The position numbers and the translations under genes were made by a program. Positions 22,849 to 31,776 of a stretch of DNA of 64,000 nt are shown here, piece by piece. Source of the stretch: Haloarcula rubra (GTDB taxonomy: Archaea > Halobacteriota > Halobacteria > Halobacteriales > Haloarculaceae); assembly GCF_019599465.1 (NCBI RefSeq), contig NZ_RKLR01000001.1:310001-374000 (forward strand), read 5' to 3'. The notes beneath the pieces are model-generated. The model ran no database searches, was not told where the DNA came from, and saw nothing but the letters and a program-made list of their open reading frames with translations. How positions within the stretch are numbered: the stretch's first letter is position 1; every line of letters starts with the position of its first letter.

Positions 22849-23688
22849 ATGCTCGGACAAGACCTCGAACAGAACATCGGGGACCTCTGGACAGCGTACG
22901 AACAGGGCGCGACAATCGACGACGTCGAACCGCCGCAACTGGACACGCTCGACGAGTTCCTCACCGCACTGGAGAACGGCGACGTGCGCGCCGCTGAGAA
23001 GGTCGACGGCGAGTGGGAGGCCAACGAGTGGGTCAAGCAGGGCATCCTGCTCAACTTCGCCTTCCGGGAGACCCACAGCCGAGAGTACGGCGACGTCGAG
23101 TACCACGACGTGCTCCCCCTCCGGGACACCGGTGACCTCGGCGAGCGCGGCACTCGGAACACCCCGGACGGGACGACCATCCGCCGCGGCGCCTACCTCG
23201 GCGAGGACTGCATCATGATGTCGCCCTCCTTCGTCAACATCGGGGCCCACGTCGGCGACGGCACGCTCGTCGACTCCTGTGACACCGTCGGCTCCTGCGC
23301 CCAGATCGGCGAGAACGTCAAACTCGGCGCGAACACGCTCATCGGTGGCGTCCTCGAACCGGTCGAGAGCGCTCCGGTCATCGTCGAGGACGACGTCTCG
23401 CTGGGTGCTGGCTGTCGCGTGACCAGCGGGTTCGTCGTCGGCGAGGGGAGCGTCGTCGGCGAGAACACGCTCCTGACCCCGCGCATCCCCGTCTACGACC
23501 TCGTCGAGGACGAGGTTCTCTACGGCGAACTGCCGCCCGAGCGCCGGGCCTTCCAGCGCTTCGTCGACTCCTCGGTCGGCGAGAACGACCTCATCCCCGG
23601 CGGCGCGTACAAGCCCGCCGTCGTCGCCACCGACGTCGAAGAGGAGACGCTGGAGGCGACGGAGCGAGAGGACGCGCTTCGGGACTAA
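22849..23688 (+). CDS. dapD: Tetrahydrodipicolinate N-succinyltransferase
   Basis: Adds succinyl from succinyl-CoA to tetrahydrodipicolinate, which defines the succinylase branch. The 279-aa protein carries the left-handed beta-helix hexapeptide repeats (about residues 105-220): GTTIRRGAYLGEDCIMMSPS, IGAHVGDGTLVDSCDTVGSC and LGAGCRVTSGFVVGEGSVVG. The C-terminal end IPGGAYKPAVV is typical of DapD. ATG 22849 fits the TATA box. In-frame sequence further upstream is not DapD-like. Confidence 0.94.
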   Translation: MLGQDLEQNIGDLWTAYEQGATIDDVEPPQLDTLDEFLTALENGDVRAAEKVDGEWEANEWVKQGILLNFAFRETHSREYGDVEYHDVLPLRDTGDLGERGTRNTPDGTTIRRGAYLGEDCIMMSPSFVNIGAHVGDGTLVDSCDTVGSCAQIGENVKLGANTLIGGVLEPVESAPVIVEDDVSLGAGCRVTSGFVVGEGSVVGENTLLTPRIPVYDLVEDEVLYGELPPERRAFQRFVDSSVGENDLIPGGAYKPAVVATDVEEETLEATEREDALRD

Positions 23689-23898
23689 CGAGGGGCGAAC
23701 GGAGCGAAACCCCCGAGAAACGACGCGGCGACCCCAGCGAACCGCGTCGCAGTAGCGAGACTTGGACGGAAGGCTACGTCTCGAAAACGGCGACAGACGG
23801 ACGGCGTGAGTAGGGAGCGCTGACAGGCCACCGTCTCCAGCGAGTGGACGAGCGTAAGCGCGCGTTACCCGCACGGACGCCGGCGTGCACTATCTGTT

Positions 23899-23907
23899 GC
23901 ATATTTG
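23899..23907 (+). promoter_or_regulatory. TATA element for the membrane gene between dapD and lysA
   Basis: GCATATTTG lies 25-33 bases before the ATG at 23932. Confidence 0.5.
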
Positions 23908-23931
23908 TTACCAACCCACATAGTCGTCGGT

Positions 23932-24465
23932 ATGAGCGAGCGACTCGTCACGTCACGGCTCGTCCACTCGCTCCGGTACGAGTGGAGTGCGGGCGTCGCC
24001 GGTGGGGCCGTCGCGGGTGTCGGGATGGGTGTCGTGTTCCACGCCGGCGCGAACCTCATGCCGTTCGTGGGCGCACTGTACGGGTGGCCGACGGTCGTCG
24101 GTGGCTGGGTCGTCCACCTGCTGAACAGCGTCCTCGCCGGTATCGTGTTCAGTATCATCGTCTCGCACCCGTGGGTAAGCGAGCAGACGGCGAACGTCCG
24201 CGAGTGCGTCGCGGCGGGGGTCGTCTACGCCGCCGCTATCGGTCTGCTCTCGACGGGGGTGTTGTTGCCCGTCTCGATGCAAGCGCTGGGCGTCCAGACG
24301 TTCCCGGAGCCACTGGTGCCGCTCCCGGGGCTACTCGGGACCTTCCTCGTCGTCGTCTCGGTGGGCGTCGCCCACGTCGTCTACGGCGTCCTCCTCGGGG
24401 CGACCTACGCCACCGTTCAGGGGAGACTGCGGGCGGGTGTCGAGACGGCAGAGAGCATGCCGTGA
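23932..24465 (+). CDS. Membrane protein inserted in the lysine cluster (177 aa)
   Basis: Four or five hydrophobic helices: WSAGVAGGAVAGVGMGVVFHAG, WPTVVGGWVVHLLNSVLAGI, then helices at about 90-110, 125-145 and a Gly-rich last one. The repeated AGGAVAGVGMGV and GVLLGATYATV patterns resemble the Gly-zipper membrane family that I think is DUF6789. There is no transporter motif, so a lysine or DAP carrier is only a possibility suggested by location. It has its own promoter, and its neighbours dapD and lysA are complete. Confidence 0.7.
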   Translation: MSERLVTSRLVHSLRYEWSAGVAGGAVAGVGMGVVFHAGANLMPFVGALYGWPTVVGGWVVHLLNSVLAGIVFSIIVSHPWVSEQTANVRECVAAGVVYAAAIGLLSTGVLLPVSMQALGVQTFPEPLVPLPGLLGTFLVVVSVGVAHVVYGVLLGATYATVQGRLRAGVETAESMP

Positions 24466-24516
24466 GGAGCTATCGAAGCGGAACCCTTGTTAGCCGCCGT
24501 CGCCGACGTTGCGCCA

Positions 24517-25752
24517 ATGAGTCACGACTCGCCGCCGGTCCGCCGTCTCGCGGACTGGGACCACGACCGACTCGGTCGACTCGCGGCCGAACACGGGACG
24601 CCGCTGTACGTCCTCGACGTGGACCGCGTCGCCGAGAACTACGAACGGTTCGCGTCGGCGTTCCCCGACGCCCACGTGATGTACGCCGCGAAGGCCCACA
24701 CTGGCCGCGCCGTCCTCTCGAAACTCCTCGACACCGGCGCCGACATCGAGTGCGCCGCGTGGGGGGAACTCCAGCGGGCCATCGACGCCGGCGCGGACCC
24801 CGACACGCTCCAGTACACCGCCGTCAACCCGCCGGACCACGACCTCGACTACGCCGTCGACCTCGCAGAGGACAATCCCGGACTCACCGTCACCGGCGGC
24901 GCACGAGACACCTTCGACCGCCTCGAAGCACGCGGCTACGACGGTCGTGTCGCCATCCGCGTCAACCCGGGCATCGGCACGGGCCACCACGAGAAGGTCG
25001 CCACCGGGAAGGACGCGAAGTTCGGCATCCCCTACGACCAAGTGCCCGAGGTGGCCGAAGACGTGGCCGAGGGGTTCGACCTCGTCGGCATCCACGCCCA
25101 CGCCGGGAGCGGCGTCCTCCACGACGACCTCGACGACCACTGCCGCGCTATCGGGAAAGTCGCGGACATGGGCCGAAAAGTCGAGACCGAAGTCACGCCG
25201 CTGGAGTTCGTGGACTTCGGCGGCGGGTTCGGCGTCCCGTACCGCGAGGACGAGGAGCCACTCGACATGCAGGTCGTCGGTGAGAAGGTCCGCGACGCCG
25301 TGGGCGAACTGGACGCCCAGATAAAACTGGAACCGGGCCGCTACGTCGTCGCCGACGCGGAATGCATCCTCACCGAGGTCAACACCGTCAAGGAGACGCC
25401 CGCGGCCACCGTCGTCGGCGTCGACGCCTCGCTGGCGACGCTCATCCGCCCGGCGATGTTCGGGTCGTACCACCCGATTCGGAACGTCACCGCCCCCGAC
25501 CGCGAGGCAGAACCAGTCTCGGTCGGCGGCCCCTGCTGTACGAGCGCCGACGTGTTCTGTACAGACCGGCCAATCGCCCGCCCGGAGCGCGAGGACCTGC
25601 TGGCCATCGGCAACGCCGGCGCGTACGGCTACGAACTGGCCAACCAGTTCCACTCGCAACCCCGACCGGCCGAGGTGGCTATCGAGGGCGGCGAGACGCG
25701 GGTGGTCCGCGAGCGAGAGACGCTCGACGACGTGACCAGTCTGGAGCGATGA
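24517..25752 (+). CDS. lysA: Diaminopimelate decarboxylase
   Basis: A PLP enzyme that decarboxylates meso-diaminopimelate to lysine. The 411-aa fold-III protein shows the PLP lysine in VMYAAKAHTGRA, AWGELQRAIDAG, GIHAHAGSGVLH and FVDFGGGFGVPY, which are phosphate and barrel motifs. The partner active-site segment VGGPCCTSADVFC carries the catalytic Cys, and AIGNAGAYGYELANQFHSQPRP follows. ATG 24517 is used; an earlier ATG adds ten residues. Its stop overlaps the dapE start (ATGA), so they are cotranslated. Confidence 0.96.
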   Translation: MSHDSPPVRRLADWDHDRLGRLAAEHGTPLYVLDVDRVAENYERFASAFPDAHVMYAAKAHTGRAVLSKLLDTGADIECAAWGELQRAIDAGADPDTLQYTAVNPPDHDLDYAVDLAEDNPGLTVTGGARDTFDRLEARGYDGRVAIRVNPGIGTGHHEKVATGKDAKFGIPYDQVPEVAEDVAEGFDLVGIHAHAGSGVLHDDLDDHCRAIGKVADMGRKVETEVTPLEFVDFGGGFGVPYREDEEPLDMQVVGEKVRDAVGELDAQIKLEPGRYVVADAECILTEVNTVKETPAATVVGVDASLATLIRPAMFGSYHPIRNVTAPDREAEPVSVGGPCCTSADVFCTDRPIARPEREDLLAIGNAGAYGYELANQFHSQPRPAEVAIEGGETRVVRERETLDDVTSLER

Positions 25753-26900
25753 GTTCGACCTACGACATCGCCGCGTTCCACCGCCGGGCCGTCGAGACAG
25801 ACTCCACCGAGTCCGTCGTCGAGATGCGTGACGTCCTCGTGGAGACACTCGAATCGGCCGGCGTCGACCCGACGCTCGACGACGTCGGCAACGTCGTCGC
25901 CACCGTCGGCGCGGCCGACCACGAGGCCGCCGCGAGCGCCGACACGCATCTGGTCCTCAACACGCACATCGACACCGTGCCGCCACACGTCCCCTACGAG
26001 CGCCGGACCGAACGGCCCGGTGACGAGGCAGTCGACGGGAGCGAGGACGCGGGCGAGGGCGACGTGGTCTGTGGCCGCGGGTCGTGCGACGCGAAGGGAC
26101 CGCTCGCGGCGTTGCTGGACGCCTTCCTCACCGTCGACCCCCACGACGGCGCGGTGACGCTCGCGGTCTCTATCGACGAGGAGACCACCCAGACTGGCGG
26201 CGCACACCTCGCAGAGACCATCGACGCCGATGGCGTCATCGTCGGCGAACCGACGGGACTGGACGTGTGTACCGCCGCGAAGGGGCAGTTCGAGGGAACG
26301 GTGACCATCCGCGGCGAGAGCGCCCACGCCGCCGACCCGGGGAGCGGCATGAACGCGATTCGTGCCGCCGCACCGATTCTGCAAGCGATGGAGAGTTACG
26401 ACGAGCGCGAGGGACCGGACGACCACGAGACGCTGGGCCGCCCCATCCTGACGCCGTCGATGGTCGAGGGCGGCGAAGCGACCAACCAGGTCCCCGCCGA
26501 GTGTACCATCACGTTCGACCGGCGGAGCGTCCCGCCGGAGACGAGCGCCGAGTTCTGCGCCGATCTGGAGGACCACCTGCGCGAGTGGCTTCCCGCGTCG
26601 ATGGGGCTGGACGTGTCCCTCATCCGCCCCGACACGCCCTTCCCCGAGGCGTTCGCGACTGACCCCGACGCGGAACTGGTCCGGACCCTGCAGGCGGCCA
26701 GTGGCGGCGCTGTCAGGCCGTTCGAGGCGGCCACGGAGGCCTCCTACTTCGCTCAGCACGGCCCCACCGTCGTGTTCGGGCCGGGCGTCCTCACCGACGA
26801 CGTGGGCGCCGTCGCGCACTCGAAGCGCGAGTACGTCAGGCTCTCGGACGTGCGAACCGCCGCTCGCGCGGTGCGCGAGACGGTCGAGCGGCTAGTCTAA
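25749..26900 (+). CDS. dapE: Succinyl-diaminopimelate desuccinylase (M20 peptidase family)
   Basis: Removes succinate from N-succinyl-LL-DAP using two zinc ions. The 383-aa protein has the M20 pattern: LVLNTHIDTVPPH (His, Asp ligands), VCGRGSCDAKGPLAALLDA (bridging Asp), AVSIDEETTQTGG (general base Glu and ligand Glu), VGEPTGLDVC, a dimerisation domain, and a late ligand His in VGAVAHSKREY. M20 also includes acetyl-lysine or acetyl-ornithine deacetylases, but position in a dapD-containing cluster supports DapE. The 3' end overlaps the convergent phosphoribosyltransferase by nine bases. Confidence 0.92.
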   Translation: MSSTYDIAAFHRRAVETDSTESVVEMRDVLVETLESAGVDPTLDDVGNVVATVGAADHEAAASADTHLVLNTHIDTVPPHVPYERRTERPGDEAVDGSEDAGEGDVVCGRGSCDAKGPLAALLDAFLTVDPHDGAVTLAVSIDEETTQTGGAHLAETIDADGVIVGEPTGLDVCTAAKGQFEGTVTIRGESAHAADPGSGMNAIRAAAPILQAMESYDEREGPDDHETLGRPILTPSMVEGGEATNQVPAECTITFDRRSVPPETSAEFCADLEDHLREWLPASMGLDVSLIRPDTPFPEAFATDPDAELVRTLQAASGGAVRPFEAATEASYFAQHGPTVVFGPGVLTDDVGAVAHSKREYVRLSDVRTAARAVRETVERLV

Positions 26901-27512
26901 CAGCGCCATCGCTGCCTCGTCGGTGACCTGCGAGAAGTCACGGTAGAACTGCCCGACGGCGCTGAAGTTCGCCGGTTCCTCTATCGTCACGACTCGCTGG
27001 GCCGTCCGTTCCAGCGACCGGGCGGTCTCCGGCGAGGAGACGGGGACGGCGACGACGACGCTCGCCGCCCCGGCCTCCCGGACCCGTTCGACGCAGGCCC
27101 GCATCGTCGCACCCGTCGCGAGGCCGTCGTCGACGACCAGCACCCGTTTGCCGGCCACGTCGAGGGGCGGTCGGTCGCCCCGGTAGCGGTCGAACTTCTC
27201 CTGTGCCGCTCGTTGTTCGTGTTCGGTCTGTTCTTGGAGGTACTCCGTCGTGAGGTCCAGCGAGCCGACGAGCGAGTCGTTGCGCCACGCAGTTCCGTCG
27301 TCGGCGACGGCGGCGACGGCCAGTTCGGGATTCCCCGGCGCACCGACTTTCCGCGCGACGACGACGTCCAAAGGCACCTCCAGTGCGTCCGCGACGGGGC
27401 GTGCGACGGGGAGGCCGCCTCGCGGGACGCCCAACACGATGTCGGCGTCGACGCCCTGCCGCCGGAGTTCGTCGGCGAGTCGCTCACCGGCGTCCGTGCG
27501 GTCTGCGAACAT
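26892..27512 (-). CDS. Phosphoribosyltransferase-family protein
   Basis: A 206-aa type I PRTase-like enzyme. The PRPP loop VLVVDDGLATGATMRACVERV is intact, with VLGVPRGGLPVARPVADAL and VVARKVGAPGNPELAVAAVADDG near the N-terminus. Proteins of this pattern form a family of predicted phosphoribosyltransferases distinct from Apt or Hpt; their base is unknown. The gene runs opposite to dapE with overlapping ends, then is separated by 38 bases from the MFS gene upstream on the same strand, which may be cotranscribed. Confidence 0.88.
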   Translation of the reverse strand: MFADRTDAGERLADELRRQGVDADIVLGVPRGGLPVARPVADALEVPLDVVVARKVGAPGNPELAVAAVADDGTAWRNDSLVGSLDLTTEYLQEQTEHEQRAAQEKFDRYRGDRPPLDVAGKRVLVVDDGLATGATMRACVERVREAGAASVVVAVPVSSPETARSLERTAQRVVTIEEPANFSAVGQFYRDFSQVTDEAAMALLD

Positions 27513-27550
27513 GTCAGAAGCTACGACGGTCTGGGGCTTAACGCTCGCGG

Positions 27551-28861
27551 TCAGTCCTGCGGGGAGGGTCGCGGGGACTCCTCGCCGACGGCCAGCGTCT
27601 CCTCGACCTGCCAGTAGGTCAGGCCGAGCGCGAACAGCGCCATCGCTGCACCGACGGTGAAGGGGGTGCTGAAGCTTCCGAGGTTGAACAGCACCCCGGA
27701 CGCGAGGGGGCCGACGGCGACGCCGAGGCCGAAGGCCATCGTCAGCACCGACAGCGTCGTCCCCGACCCGCGCGCCCCCGCGAGGTCACCCGCCAGCGCC
27801 AGCGACGGCGCGAACACGAGGGCGACGGCGATACCCTGCACGAACCGCGCGCCGAGCATCAGCCACGGGTCGGTGACGACCCCCTGTACGTAGACGGCCG
27901 GGACGAGGACGACGAACCCGGCGACGACGAACGGTCGGCGACCGAACCGGTCGCTCGCCCGGCCGATGGGGACCTGCAGGAGGACGTTCGCGATGACGAC
28001 GGCCGCGAACTGGACGCTGAACATGAACGTCGACTCGTCGAGTCGCATCCGAATCGGACCCTCCAGCGTCGCGAACAGGGCGATGGTCGTCGCCATCATG
28101 AACGTGCCGACGCCGAGGACGAACACCGAGTCCAGTCCGTTCCCGTCCGGGTCCAGGACGGCGATAGAGAGGTCCTTGCTCGCGGCGTCCTCGGCGACGG
28201 GCGGGTCCTCGATGAGGAGTGCCACGAGCGCGAAACTGACGACAGCCCCGAGGACGGCGACGGCGAACGCGGCGGTGAACCCGGAGAACGTGACGCCCCC
28301 GAGGACGTAGGAGACGACGCCCTCCGCGCCGAGGCCGCCGGTGATGACGACGCCCGCGACGATGGGGCCGAAGCCGAACCCGATGAGTCTGAACGTGTTG
28401 AAGACGCCGAAGTTGCCGCCGCGTTCGCTGTCGCTCTCGGCGTAGTCGTTGACGAGGGCGATGGTCGCGGGGATGGTAAAGGCCGCGCCGACGCCCTGAA
28501 AGGCCCGGGCCGCCAGCACTGACCAGTACGAGGTGAGGAAGGGGTAGGCGGCGCTCCCGATAGCGAAGAGGACCAGTCCCGTGAGGACGAACGCGCGGCG
28601 GCGGCCGGTCCGGTCCGAGAGCCGTCCGGTGAGCGGTTGGCCGAAGGAGTTCAACAGACCGAACAGCGAGAGCACCAGTCCGATGAGCGTCTCCTGTCGG
28701 AGGACGAACCCGAACAGTTCGGTCCCGGCGATGCCCGCCAGCGTCACCTGTCCGCTGGCGATGTAGAGGGGGAGGACGATGATGAGAAAGGAGTTGCCCA
28801 GCGCGTCGGCCATCCGGGCGAACGCCAGCGTCAGGATGCGGGAGTCGGTGCCGAGAACCAT
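27551..28861 (-). CDS. Major facilitator superfamily transporter
   Basis: A 436-aa, 12-helix permease. Both halves carry the loop 2-3 motif A: GRLSDRTGRRRAFVL after helix 2 and GRASDRFGRRPFVV after helix 8, typical of drug:H+ antiporters. The N-terminus SRILTLAFARMADALGNSFLIIVLPLYI and helix 4 with GVGAAFTIPATIALVNDYAE also fit. Substrate unknown; an exporter is likelier than a sugar importer. A 19-bp inverted repeat lies in the divergent promoter region. Confidence 0.92.
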   Translation of the reverse strand: MVLGTDSRILTLAFARMADALGNSFLIIVLPLYIASGQVTLAGIAGTELFGFVLRQETLIGLVLSLFGLLNSFGQPLTGRLSDRTGRRRAFVLTGLVLFAIGSAAYPFLTSYWSVLAARAFQGVGAAFTIPATIALVNDYAESDSERGGNFGVFNTFRLIGFGFGPIVAGVVITGGLGAEGVVSYVLGGVTFSGFTAAFAVAVLGAVVSFALVALLIEDPPVAEDAASKDLSIAVLDPDGNGLDSVFVLGVGTFMMATTIALFATLEGPIRMRLDESTFMFSVQFAAVVIANVLLQVPIGRASDRFGRRPFVVAGFVVLVPAVYVQGVVTDPWLMLGARFVQGIAVALVFAPSLALAGDLAGARGSGTTLSVLTMAFGLGVAVGPLASGVLFNLGSFSTPFTVGAAMALFALGLTYWQVEETLAVGEESPRPSPQD

Positions 28862-28975
28862 CGGCCGAACGGACGGTCGGACGCCACCTCAGCGTTCCGT
28901 TCTCCCGTCGCCGACCGGGCGCAGTACACGCGCGGTCCACGCGCTCTCTCAGGTGGTGTGTGCGTCGAACTGTCC

Positions 28976-28994
28976 CCGTAAGGCACACTTACGG
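28976..28994. promoter_or_regulatory. 19-bp perfect inverted repeat between MFS and HalOD1 genes
   Basis: CCGTAAG and CTTACGG are perfect 7-base arms around GCACA. It lies in the 171-base divergent gap, 38 bases before the HalOD1 ATG. This is the expected architecture of an operator for the exporter or its neighbour. Confidence 0.5.
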
Positions 28995-29032
28995 CCACCA
29001 GAGATTCAAAGGACCAGTCGATACCGGGCGGT

Positions 29033-29260
29033 ATGGGTTCAGACGACCAGTTGAGCAACAGAGTGGTGATGGCCGTCGCAGAGGCGGAGGGCGTCGAGCC
29101 GACGGAGCTCCCGGAGACGCTCTATCCCACCATCGACGGCGACGCACTGGACGCGCTCTTCTGTGAGGCCCCCGGCAGCGTCACCTTCGAGTACAGCGGC
29201 TACGAGGTGACCGCCGACAGCGACGGCGACGTCTCGGTCGTGCCGCTCGAACGAGCGTGA
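29033..29260 (+). CDS. HalOD1 output-domain protein
   Basis: A 75-aa protein that is essentially one HalOD1 domain: LSNRVVMAVAEAEGVEPTELPETLYPTIDGDALDALF, then VTFEYSGYEVTADSDGDVSVV. HalOD1 is a small haloarchaeal domain often attached to response regulators or occurring alone, thought to be an output or sensing module of unknown mechanism. It starts at ATG 29033 with a weak AT block (GATTCAAAGG) upstream, and is convergent with purB. Confidence 0.85.
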   Translation: MGSDDQLSNRVVMAVAEAEGVEPTELPETLYPTIDGDALDALFCEAPGSVTFEYSGYEVTADSDGDVSVVPLERA

Positions 29261-29284
29261 GACGGCCACGCCGTCGACGGCACC

Positions 29285-30667
29285 CTACGCGTCCTCGGCC
29301 AGTTCGGCCGCGAGACCCGTATAGCCTGCCGGCGTCAGCGCCTCCAGTTCGGCGCGCACCGACTCCTCGACGTCGAGGTCGGCGAACATCTCGCGGAAGT
29401 CCGCGATAGTCACGTCCCGGCCCCGCGTGGCCTTCTTGACCTGTTCGTAGGCGTCGTCGTGGCCCTCGCGACGGAGGATGGTCTGGACGGCCTCGCCGAT
29501 GATTTCGGGCGTGGCGTCGAGGTCCTCGCGCATCACCTGCTCGTTCGGAACGACCTTCGCGAGGCCGTTCTGACACTTACCGTAGCCGACGAGACAGTGG
29601 GCGAACGCCGCGCCGATGTTGCGCTTGACCGTCGAGTCCGAGAGGTCACGCTGGAGGCGGGAGTTCGTGACGTAGTCCCCGAGGAAGACGAGGTCGGAGT
29701 TGGCCTTCGAGAGGTTCCCCTCGCTGTTCTCGAAGTCGATGGGGTTGACCTTGTGGGGCATCGTCGAGGACCCCGTCTCGCCCGCGACGGTCTCCTGTCC
29801 GAGGTAGCGGTCCGAGACGTACAGCCACATGTCGAGGTCCATGTCCAGCAGGACGTTGTTCGCGCCGCGCAGGGCGTCGAACAGTACTTCGAGGTCGTCA
29901 CAGGGATTGACCTGCGTGGTCAACGGTTCGTGCTCCAGTCCGAGCGACGCGACGAACGACTCGGCGAACGCCGGCCAGTCGACGTCCGGGTAGGCCGCGT
30001 GGTGGGCCGCGTACGTCCCCGAGGCGCCGGCGAGTTTCCCCGAGAGGTCGTCGGCGGCGCGTTCGACCCGCGCGATGGCCCGCCCGAGACGGGAGGCGTA
30101 GACGGCCATCTCCTTGCCGAACGTCGTCGGGGTCGCCGGCTGGCCGTGCGTGCGGGCCAGCATCGGCACGTCGCCGTACTCGTGGGCCATCTCGACCAGC
30201 GCGTCCCGAATCTCGCGCAGTTCCGGGACGAGAACGTCCTCGGCGGCCGGCTTGACGAGCAGTCGGTGCGCGAGGTTGTTCACGTCCTCGCTCGTGAGGC
30301 CGAAGTGAATCCAGTTGTCGGCGTCCAGTCCCTCTGGCATGCCCAGCCGCAGGAAGTACTCGATGGCCTTCACGTCGTGGTTGGTCGCGGTGTACTCGCC
30401 GTACCCCTCCGTCTCCAGTCGCTTGACGACGTCGGCGTCCTCGTCGTCGAACTCCTCGTAGAGGCCCCGGAGCGTCGCTCGCTGGTCGGCGTCGACGGAG
30501 AGCGGCGTCGCGTCGAGGTCGGCGAGCGCCAGCAGATACTCCACTTCGACTCGCACGCGAGCGCGCATCAGCGCCCGCTCGCTGGCGTACGGGACGAGCG
30601 GTTCGGTGTAGCGGGCGTACCGCCCGTCGAGCGGCGACACGGCGGATAGTGGCCCTCTCTCGGTCAT
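29285..30667 (-). CDS. purB: Adenylosuccinate lyase
   Basis: Catalyses two fumarate eliminations in purine synthesis: SAICAR to AICAR and adenylosuccinate to AMP. The 460-aa fumarase/aspartase-superfamily protein has SPLDGRYARYTEPL at the N-terminus, TATNHDVKAIEYFL, LTSEDVNNLAHR, MLARTHGQPATPTTFGKEMA (catalytic His) and the signature GSSTMPHKVNPIDFE. Length and motifs match PurB well. It lies 45 bases downstream of a PrsW-like gene on the same strand. A purine gene (purN-purH) lies a few kilobases away. Confidence 0.96.
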   Translation of the reverse strand: MTERGPLSAVSPLDGRYARYTEPLVPYASERALMRARVRVEVEYLLALADLDATPLSVDADQRATLRGLYEEFDDEDADVVKRLETEGYGEYTATNHDVKAIEYFLRLGMPEGLDADNWIHFGLTSEDVNNLAHRLLVKPAAEDVLVPELREIRDALVEMAHEYGDVPMLARTHGQPATPTTFGKEMAVYASRLGRAIARVERAADDLSGKLAGASGTYAAHHAAYPDVDWPAFAESFVASLGLEHEPLTTQVNPCDDLEVLFDALRGANNVLLDMDLDMWLYVSDRYLGQETVAGETGSSTMPHKVNPIDFENSEGNLSKANSDLVFLGDYVTNSRLQRDLSDSTVKRNIGAAFAHCLVGYGKCQNGLAKVVPNEQVMREDLDATPEIIGEAVQTILRREGHDDAYEQVKKATRGRDVTIADFREMFADLDVEESVRAELEALTPAGYTGLAAELAEDA

Positions 30668-30712
30668 GTTCGACCCTCCGAGGGAGGCGCGAAAAAGCGT
30701 GTCGCTCTCGGG

Positions 30713-31669
30713 TTACGCGCTCGTCGCGCGCTCGTAGTGGTCGTGGTACCGCCGGAGCTTTCGGTACAGCAGGTAGCCGACGGCGGCGTCGAAGGCGACG
30801 ACGAAGCCGACGAAGACGACCGCGTTCCACGGCACCAGCCGCGGGAGGTAGGTCACGGAGGTGTTGTAGACGGCGTGGATGAGCGCCGCGACGACGATGC
30901 CCTTGACGACGATTGGGCCGGCGTCGTCGGGGTTGAACTTCGCCAGCCCGAGGTAGTAGCCCGCGAACGAGGAGTACAGCACGTGGCCGGGGCCGACGAA
31001 GGCGCGACTGGTGGCCGTCTGGAGCGCCGCCGCGATGGGCTCGGCGCTCTGGCTGGCCGCCCGCGTGTACCCCTGTGAGATGTACAGCGCGTTCTCGATG
31101 GTCGCGAAGCCGAGGCCGGCGACGGCGCCGTACACCACGCCGTCGACGACGGCGTCGATGGTGCCGTAACCGCCGACGCGAATCGCGAGCCACTTCACCG
31201 TCTCCTCGATGGGGCCGACGACGACGAAGAAGAACAGTGCCATCCCGACGACGGGAACCCAGGTGAAGAGTGGCTGGAGCAGCGTGTTGACCAGCGCGGC
31301 GATGCTGGCGAAGAGGATGGCGAGGACGAACGTGACCGCGAGCGGTTCGAGCGGCTCGCGCATCGTCGGGTCGCCGTACCAGAGATAGCCGACGATACCC
31401 AGTGCAGGGACGACCGACAACGCCCCCAGCACACCGAGTGCCGGCCGTTGAATCGCCAGCAGTACCGTGCCGGCTAGCTGGGCGACGAACAGGACGACGC
31501 CGAGTGCGATGAGGAGCCAGCGCCGCGAGGCGTGTAACGCGCCGTAGAGTCTGACCGAGAAGTCGTCGAGCGCAGACCGTGGCTCCCACTCGGCGATATC
31601 GTAGAGATCTGTCGACCCGGAGAGTGCTGACGCGACCGGGTCGCTGTCTTGGTCGGGCACGTGCGCCAC
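30713..31669 (-). CDS. PrsW-family intramembrane protease-like protein
   Basis: A 318-aa membrane protein with about eight helices after a 60-residue soluble start. It keeps the conserved PrsW motifs: GPIEETVKWL (double Glu), GLGFATIENALY, GHVLYSSFAGYYLG and ALIHAVYNTSV. These His and Glu residues are thought to form the metalloprotease site of the CPBP/PrsW superfamily. In bacteria PrsW degrades an anti-sigma factor; archaeal targets are unknown. Start is GTG 31669; no clear TATA is seen. A tandem repeat lies just upstream. Confidence 0.87.
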   Translation of the reverse strand: MAHVPDQDSDPVASALSGSTDLYDIAEWEPRSALDDFSVRLYGALHASRRWLLIALGVVLFVAQLAGTVLLAIQRPALGVLGALSVVPALGIVGYLWYGDPTMREPLEPLAVTFVLAILFASIAALVNTLLQPLFTWVPVVGMALFFFVVVGPIEETVKWLAIRVGGYGTIDAVVDGVVYGAVAGLGFATIENALYISQGYTRAASQSAEPIAAALQTATSRAFVGPGHVLYSSFAGYYLGLAKFNPDDAGPIVVKGIVVAALIHAVYNTSVTYLPRLVPWNAVVFVGFVVAFDAAVGYLLYRKLRRYHDHYERATSA

Positions 31670-31776
31670 GTCACGAGGGAGGCACCTCAGACTTTCGACG
31701 ACGAGACTGTCTGACTCGCCGGTCGCGGCTCCCGTCGCTCCACGCCTTCGATTGTCGCCCCTGCGCTCGTCGAGGG

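Noticed and set aside
23689-23890. Hidden gene between dapD and the membrane protein
   Set aside because: The stretch is made of degenerate GC-rich words with no frame of haloarchaeal composition; it looks like a decayed 3' flank.
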